From Muribaculaceae bacterium (GTDB taxonomy: Bacteria; Pseudomonadota; Alphaproteobacteria; Rs-D84): a stretch of DNA of 46,618 bases. Every line of letters starts with the position of its first letter. Position 1 is the first letter of the stretch. Made by a program: the position numbers and the translations under genes. Of the stretch, positions 43,101-46,618 are shown piece by piece. Under the pieces are notes generated by a model. That model was not told where the DNA came from and ran no database searches. It saw only the letters and a program-made list of their open reading frames with translations. Location of the stretch: NCBI GenBank assembly GCA_023665245.1, contig JAMPEH010000010.1:1-46618 (forward strand). Reading direction: 5' to 3'.

Positions 43101-43411
43101 GCCTGTGCTTTGAGCTCCAAAGGACTACATTTAAAGATACCGCACAAGTAAGCCTCGTACGGACTTTTTTCTTTCGTCATCTTCCCGCTGCCGGCTATTA
43201 CGGCCAGTTCGTGGACAATTCTGCTTTTCATCTCCTCTGTCGCCTTATTTGTGAAGGTTATTGCGAGAATTGAACGGTGATTATTGGGAATATGCCGGTT
43301 CAGCACATAATTCCCGTCCTCGGTTTTTTGCCCGAGTACAAGCTTTAAGTATTCCCTTGCAAGGGTGAAAGTCTTTCCGGAACCAGCGGATGCTTTATAT
43401 ATATTAATCAC
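40136..43411 (-). CDS. AddA-like UvrD-family helicase with C-terminal nuclease motif
   Basis: A superfamily 1 helicase for double-strand-break end processing. Walker A is YKASAGSGKTFTL (residues 5-17), followed by AITFTNKATEEMKSR (motif Ia), LIDEFQDTS (motif II) and VIGDEKQCIYRFRN (motif III). IFTIHKSKGLEFPCV and YVAFTRAVDELCV are motifs V and VI. The C-terminus has a PD-(D/E)XK-like nuclease signature, RPDRV then VIDFKSG and Q-x-x-Y, as in AddA/RecB. Length of 1091 is normal. Its ATG overlaps the SUI1 stop by four bases. An AddB partner is not visible in the window. Confidence 0.9.
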   Translation of the reverse strand: MINIYKASAGSGKTFTLAREYLKLVLGQKTEDGNYVLNRHIPNNHRSILAITFTNKATEEMKSRIVHELAVIAGSGKMTKEKSPYEAYLCGIFKCSPLELKAQANIALRDLLYDFNFFSVSTIDSFFQLILRSFAHEADVSGNYDVELDDKAVIAMAVDNILQDLNHKTKDKESDYLIKWLSSYMTQLIENGKTFNIFNRSAKIHGELVAYINDISDDTFREHETEIIEYLSDHRRFESFRDQLSELSKKIRTETKNACQQALLTIESAPKGVFNSVFAKSLISWAATGFNKTLQNSIVKVNEDCSSAYNAKYRNSEFRSEEIDGIISYAAQKCVFSLQNNKLLNILLTNIYQLGFFSSIVGYINKYRKENSSILLSDTNALLAKIIGNEDTPFLYERVGLWYHNYLIDEFQDTSISQWQNLRPLIRESLSEDHDNLVIGDEKQCIYRFRNSDPSLLHNLHTEQYICERAHVSGNNIAENTNWRSSREVIQFNNTLFTAIAKNLKYESIYGNVAQQISPRHVDHKGYVKLTIINKNEGKTPLDFLTEDLKRQLKSGYKPGDIAILVRKWKEGEEVIRHLESVKNNDPDFPPFQIVSDSSYKVSRSPAVSQIISRLRLMSSSGEVQNNGRKSKREVTAVINDFETIRSKGYSSADSLAMSLSRTDAFQENGEINVVERVNVKELDLMTLIERIISEYIPKEKLASENAFITAFLDLVADFSSKGRNDIRSFLTWWDDTGKNASIAGAKDDSAINIFTIHKSKGLEFPCVHIPFGTSSTINSDIAWFEIDDIPGVSKDTKPPMIPLRVTSAMEGTIFESRYRELTAQRTLDYLNLLYVAFTRAVDELCVCIDSSASFAEVIQSAVDISTPEFCDNLNKENGTETRISPYCTMSFNHDNQLIVGTPTVKNVLNDNMAEDSESKLMPNFCSYENESLWENTKLEKPNDIDVARERGLILHGLMAFIKTPADVPTAIIRLRMSKEDNSLTETDIQEIKYLITQRVNDTRVQKWFKDYSRVLIERPISMTDDSIRRPDRVVWTSDGEVHVIDFKSGNQPPEKYKKQLDGYVSILNSLGYHNVKGFVYYLDTGKIVRY

Positions 43412-43740
43412 TTGATGTTATACCCCATTTCTTTTAGTGCCACTTTAACTTCTTTGACACGATCACCTTGTATCAATATTTCGCCTCCACGTGCTGAACC
43501 TCCGGTGGCAAGTTTTGATTTCAACGTTGATGCAATTTCCTTAAGCTCATTGTCATCGCAACTGAATCCGACTATAAGAGTAGCGACTTTACCTTTCCTC
43601 CCTTTTTTATCAATGAGTACCTGGATTTTATCTCTTTTCACCTGTACACATGTGGTTTCGTCAGCTGTGTCCTCATCATTTTCCCAATGAGGCAATTCTC
43701 CAGATACGACCTTACTATTTAGTATTTCTTTCCAGTCCAT
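43408..43740 (-). CDS. SUI1/YciH-like translation factor
   Basis: A 110-residue eIF1-like (SUI1) protein. The core DNELKEIASTLKSKLATGGSARGGEI is followed by IQGDRVKEVKVALKEMGYNIK, the usual ribosome-contacting fold. In bacteria YciH-like proteins are optional and their role is not settled; initiation fidelity under stress has been proposed. It overlaps the AddA-like gene by four bases. Confidence 0.9.
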   Translation of the reverse strand: MDWKEILNSKVVSGELPHWENDEDTADETTCVQVKRDKIQVLIDKKGRKGKVATLIVGFSCDDNELKEIASTLKSKLATGGSARGGEILIQGDRVKEVKVALKEMGYNIK

Positions 43741-43749
43741 TCTTCAAGT

Positions 43750-44199
43750 CTAATTATGGATTGAGTCTCCTTCCACATCAAGGTCGTGATCGGCCGGAAT
43801 GTCAGTCGGATTGTCGAGTGAATGTACGATTGATGAGAGCGTCATGGCATATTTGTCATCGTCAACCGGCAGATTTTGATAGAATATACGAGCCGAGTCA
43901 GCATTGTTTTTAAATGCTTCACGGTAACATTGAGATGCATATTCTATCACTTCTGGATCATCTGTACGCTCATTCAATTGCATATACAATATTGACAACC
44001 TTGCCCATTCGGTGGCTGATATTCCTGACTTATCTTCTTTGCCGAATAGGTTGTCGCAGATTTCCCTGGCGGCTTCTACTTCGTTGGTAGCCATCGCCAG
44101 TTCGGCCGTGGCCACATCCTCGCTAATGGAATGATTGCTATGGCATGAACACATAATGGTAAATGCGATAAAGGGAAGAGTAATGTGTATGAGTTTCAT
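43750..44199 (-). CDS. Small lipoprotein with TPR-like helices
   Basis: A 149-residue lipoprotein with signal peptide ending near C19 (IMCSC; C17 is also possible). The mature part is helical, with two TPR-like pairs (AELAMATNEVEAAREICDN and LSILYMQLNERTDD), then an acidic tail. No family is recognised. It sits nine bases before the SUI1 start and 18 after the previous lipoprotein. Confidence 0.78.
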   Translation of the reverse strand: MKLIHITLPFIAFTIMCSCHSNHSISEDVATAELAMATNEVEAAREICDNLFGKEDKSGISATEWARLSILYMQLNERTDDPEVIEYASQCYREAFKNNADSARIFYQNLPVDDDKYAMTLSSIVHSLDNPTDIPADHDLDVEGDSIHN

Positions 44200-44217
44200 A
44201 TCTATTTATGCTTTAAG

Positions 44218-44607
44218 CTATTGTCGTTGATAAATATATGTGACTCCGTCGTGTTCTAATTGCAATGAGAATTCATTGCAATCAATGATTTTCCTTGAAA
44301 TTTTCGTAGGAATATTTCCTACCAGTGAACTATCACCTTCGAGATGAAGCGTTGAATGATTTATTGTCATTATCAACGAATCATTTTCTACGTTCCATGT
44401 GCCTTCAACTTCGTAAGTAAGTACTCCCGGTCGGACAGCTCGCACCACGCAGGTGGCGTTTTTGTTTAGTTCCATCACAGGTAACTCGCGAGATATTTCA
44501 ACATTATAATAAGTGCCTGTGATCTTCTTTGCTTCAGGGCTGAGTTTGCTGCATCCACTCACAGCTGTAGCCAGGAATAACAATAGGAATATATGGTATA
44601 CCTTCAT
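44218..44607 (-). CDS. Small lipoprotein, lipocalin-like
   Basis: A 129-residue lipoprotein with a signal peptide ending VSGC (C19). The mature part is made of short beta strands (GTYYNVEIS, LTYEVEGTWNVENDSLIM, ISRKIID, FSLQLEHDGVTYIYQ), which suggests a lipocalin- or DUF-type beta barrel. The usual lipocalin-like W is in GTWNV. I chose ATG 44607, preceded by an AAAGGA stretch; a TTG 27 bases further upstream is in frame but adds a polar extension before the signal. No function is known. Confidence 0.78.
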   Translation of the reverse strand: MKVYHIFLLLFLATAVSGCSKLSPEAKKITGTYYNVEISRELPVMELNKNATCVVRAVRPGVLTYEVEGTWNVENDSLIMTINHSTLHLEGDSSLVGNIPTKISRKIIDCNEFSLQLEHDGVTYIYQRQ

Positions 44608-44650
44608 ATCAATATCCTTTCGTTGACAAGACAATTTTTTTACCGGTTTG

Positions 44651-45556
44651 CTATATTTCTCCGATTATATCGTTTATATCATTTATTCCGTGGCGAATAC
44701 AGTATTCTTCCATGAAATCTATAACTTTCATTGTGGCTGATGGATCTATAAAATTGGCTGTGCCGATTTCAATAGCTGTAGCTCCAGCAAGCATGAATTC
44801 TATAGCATCACGACCATTCATTATACCTCCCAGTCCTATCACTGGTATCCTAACAGCCTTTGCCACTTGCCATACCATTCTCACAGCTACCGGGCGGACA
44901 GCTGGTCCTGATAATCCTCCAGTTATGGTGGAGAGATGTGGACGACGGCGTTCGACATCGATTGACATTCCCATCAATGTGTTGATAAGTGATACTGAGT
45001 CTGCCCCTTCTACCTCTACAGCTTTAGCAATGTCGGCAATAGAGGTGACATTCGGTGAAAGTTTGACAATGAGAGTCTTCGGGAAAGCCGCCCTCACGGC
45101 CTTGGTAACTGCGGCTGCACCTTGAGTTGTGGTTCCAAAAGCCATACCTCCTTCCTTGACATTTGGGCATGAGATATTCACTTCTATTGCGTTTACCTTA
45201 TCAAGGTTGGAAAGGCGACGAGCTGTCTCGGCGTATTCTTCTATCTTTGCACCTGACACGTTTACAATCAGTTCGGAGCCGTAATGCTTAATTCGCGGAT
45301 AAATATTTTCTATAAAATAATCCACACCTTTATTTTGCAGCCCAACGGCATTAAGCATGCCTGAGGGTGTCTCAACCATTCTTGGATAATCGTTCCCCTC
45401 TCGCGCATTGAGCGTTGTACCTTTTATAATATATCCGCCAAGACGATTCAGGTCGACAAATGGTGTGAATTCCTCGCCGTATCCAAATGTGCCCGATGCT
45501 GTTAGTACCGGATTTTTCAACTGAAGTTTCCCTATATTGACTTTAAGATTTGCCAT
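44651..45556 (-). CDS. pyrD: Dihydroorotate dehydrogenase, class 1B catalytic subunit
   Basis: Oxidises dihydroorotate to orotate in pyrimidine synthesis, passing electrons through FMN to PyrK and then NAD. TASGTFGYGEEF (residues 19-30), SGMLNAVGLQN (65-75) and the catalytic C130 in NISCPNVKEGG identify the class 1B enzyme (class 2 uses Ser). GGIMNGRDAIEFMLAGA is the FMN-phosphate site. Length of 301 is usual. pyrK lies 20 bases upstream on the same strand. Confidence 0.96.
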   Translation of the reverse strand: MANLKVNIGKLQLKNPVLTASGTFGYGEEFTPFVDLNRLGGYIIKGTTLNAREGNDYPRMVETPSGMLNAVGLQNKGVDYFIENIYPRIKHYGSELIVNVSGAKIEEYAETARRLSNLDKVNAIEVNISCPNVKEGGMAFGTTTQGAAAVTKAVRAAFPKTLIVKLSPNVTSIADIAKAVEVEGADSVSLINTLMGMSIDVERRRPHLSTITGGLSGPAVRPVAVRMVWQVAKAVRIPVIGLGGIMNGRDAIEFMLAGATAIEIGTANFIDPSATMKVIDFMEEYCIRHGINDINDIIGEI

Positions 45557-45576
45557 AAGTTTAAATTTTAATGAGA

Positions 45577-46350
45577 TTATCTATCCCAAGTCAAACTGTT
45601 AATATTAAACACAGGTCCCTCCGTACACACGCACACATTTCCATTTACAGTTTTTTCCACACAGCATAAGCAAGCGCCAAGTCCACAAGCCATCATATTC
45701 TCGAGTGACACCTCACAATCTATGTTATTACTATATGCAATCTTAGCTATAGCCTTCATCATAGGTGCTGGTCCGCAGCAGTAATATCGGTAAATATCCT
45801 CACCCACCACATCATGGATTGTAACTAACCCTTTGGTTCCCATTGAGCCGTCTTCTGTGCAAATATGTGTCTTACCCACGGCCTTGAAGTCGTCAAGTTC
45901 GAGAATATCTTTTTCCGAGCGAGCCCCCAACAGGAATTCCGGTTCTAAGCCTTTGCTTTTCAACACTTTTCCAAGATATAAAAGCGGTGCTACCCCTACC
46001 CCTCCGCCTATCAGCAGTAGTCGTGCTCCTGTAGGGGCTTCAGTGGTAAAACCATTCCCCAAAGGCAGCAATATGTTAATTATGGTGTTCTCTTCGCGAT
46101 TAATTAATTTATGAGTGCCCTTGCCTGCGTCGCGGACAAGAATATCAAAGCTGTTATTCTCCACGTTGACATCGTTTATTGAAATTGGCCGTCGCAAAAA
46201 CACACTCGGAGCGTCTATGGCAACCTGCACAAACTGCCCCGGAAGAATCGACGGAAGTTTCTTGTCGTCCACTGGTTTGAGAGTCAACCTGGAATAAGCC
46301 GGATTGATTCTGTCATTCTTTATTATTATGAAATCTTTAACCTCTCTCAT
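45577..46350 (-). CDS. pyrK: Dihydroorotate dehydrogenase electron transfer subunit PyrK
   Basis: FAD and [2Fe-2S] subunit that lets PyrD use NAD. The FAD-binding segment is RRPISI (53-58) and the NAD-binding loop IGGGVGVAPL (114-123). The iron-sulfur cysteines are C222, C227, C230 and C242. Length of 257 is normal. I start at ATG 46350 because it follows a promoter with a 26-base leader; an in-frame ATG at 46380 would lie at or before the predicted transcription start and adds no conserved residue. It begins a run of seven tightly spaced minus-strand genes. Confidence 0.95.
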   Translation of the reverse strand: MREVKDFIIIKNDRINPAYSRLTLKPVDDKKLPSILPGQFVQVAIDAPSVFLRRPISINDVNVENNSFDILVRDAGKGTHKLINREENTIINILLPLGNGFTTEAPTGARLLLIGGGVGVAPLLYLGKVLKSKGLEPEFLLGARSEKDILELDDFKAVGKTHICTEDGSMGTKGLVTIHDVVGEDIYRYYCCGPAPMMKAIAKIAYSNNIDCEVSLENMMACGLGACLCCVEKTVNGNVCVCTEGPVFNINSLTWDR

Positions 46351-46379
46351 GGTAAATATGTATCTTTCATTTATTACCA

Positions 46380-46411
46380 CAAAGATACTACATTTATTTG
46401 AATATAACCAA
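46380..46411 (-). promoter_or_regulatory. Bacteroidota-type promoter for the pyrKD operon
   Basis: On the minus strand TTG (46411-46409), a 21-base spacer and TATCTTTG (46387-46380) match the consensus. The predicted start near 46376 leaves a leader of about 26 bases before the pyrK ATG at 46350. Confidence 0.65.
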
Positions 46412-46618
46412 TCATTAAAAATTAAGTTATTAAAATTTTATCGAGTTGTTAATGTGGATTCTTGTGGATTGACTTATTATTTTTGATTTATAGGGCTATC
46501 CTGGAATATTAATACACGGCTCTTTCATTTAAATTTCATACAAACGTATACTGCCCTTAGCCTAATCATTGCGATTCGGGTAAATCTTTATATATTGTAT
46601 ATCAGCTATATATCTTTG
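46412..46618. other. Divergent AT-rich spacer at the right edge
   Basis: No credible gene is seen. It holds two TGTGGATT octamers (46453-46460 and 46463-46470) ten bases apart and a possible plus-strand promoter at the very end. Confidence 0.5.
46587..46618 (+). promoter_or_regulatory. Possible plus-strand promoter at the right edge
   Basis: TTTA (46587-46590), a 20-base spacer and TATCTTTG (46611-46618) match the consensus at all but one position of the -33 box. It would drive a gene beyond the window, which cannot be checked here. Confidence 0.4.

Noticed and set aside
46304..46486. Plus-strand frame of 60 codons over the pyrK start
   Set aside because: It runs antisense to the pyrK N-terminus and across its promoter, with no conserved features.

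Overview
The window looks like core chromosome of a Bacteroidales bacterium; a gut lineage such as Muribaculaceae is plausible but unproven. Supporting signs are several Bacteroidota-type promoters (TTG or TTTG, about 20 bases, then TAnnTTTG), general absence of Shine-Dalgarno sites, many lipoproteins, a lipidated Omp85 protein paired with TamB, a HU-CCDC81/SPOR membrane protein, and class 1B PyrD with PyrK. I see 42 protein genes and no rRNA, tRNA, CRISPR array, insertion sequence, phage gene or clear pseudogene. Coding density is high and nothing marks a recent island.

Layout. 61-6356 (+) is a compact run: wecB, a polyprenyl diphosphate synthase, a TatD nuclease, an NlpC/P60 SH3 endopeptidase, a CstA-family transporter, a DUF4286 protein and ruvC. 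A lone family 2 glycosyltransferase (6403-7146, -) and an rlmD-type rRNA methyltransferase (7396-8805, +) follow, then a 578-base gap with a strong hairpin. 9384-20081 (-) holds topB, a small secreted protein, a thioredoxin-fold protein without its cysteines, the tamB-tamL outer-membrane assembly pair and a small winged-helix protein. 20447-27772 (+) holds murB, murA, a Rel-type (p)ppGpp synthetase with a degenerate hydrolase site, a lipoprotein, a YihY membrane protein and ridA, closed by a strong hairpin. 28014-29555 (-) is an HtrA/DegP protease. 29797-36646 (+) holds an NlpC/P60 lipoprotein, an M16-fold protein without its zinc site, a membrane glycosyltransferase, folB, a His-rich COG0523 GTPase and an ABC-F ATPase. 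36658-39278 (-) has a TPR protein, a DUF2520 protein, a nitroreductase and the HU/SPOR protein. 39340-46350 (-) looks like one long operon from pyrK-pyrD through two lipoproteins and a SUI1 protein to an AddA-like helicase-nuclease and a secreted ConA-like protein.

How they work together. A large share concerns the envelope: precursors (WecB, MurA, MurB, polyprenyl synthase), wall cutting (two NlpC/P60 enzymes), outer-membrane assembly and quality control (TamB/TamL, HtrA) and septal peptidoglycan binding (SPOR). DNA processing (RuvC, TopB, AddA-like), translation (RlmD, ABC-F, SUI1) and the stringent response make up much of the rest.

I did not find a clear new multi-gene system. The best leads are a GTG start almost directly after a -7 box (leaderless mRNA), three proteins that keep a fold but lose catalytic residues (Rel hydrolase domain, thioredoxin-like, M16), an Asp in place of the fosfomycin-target Cys of MurA, an AddA-like gene with no AddB nearby in a pyrKD operon, and a possible small RNA in the 8806-9383 gap.
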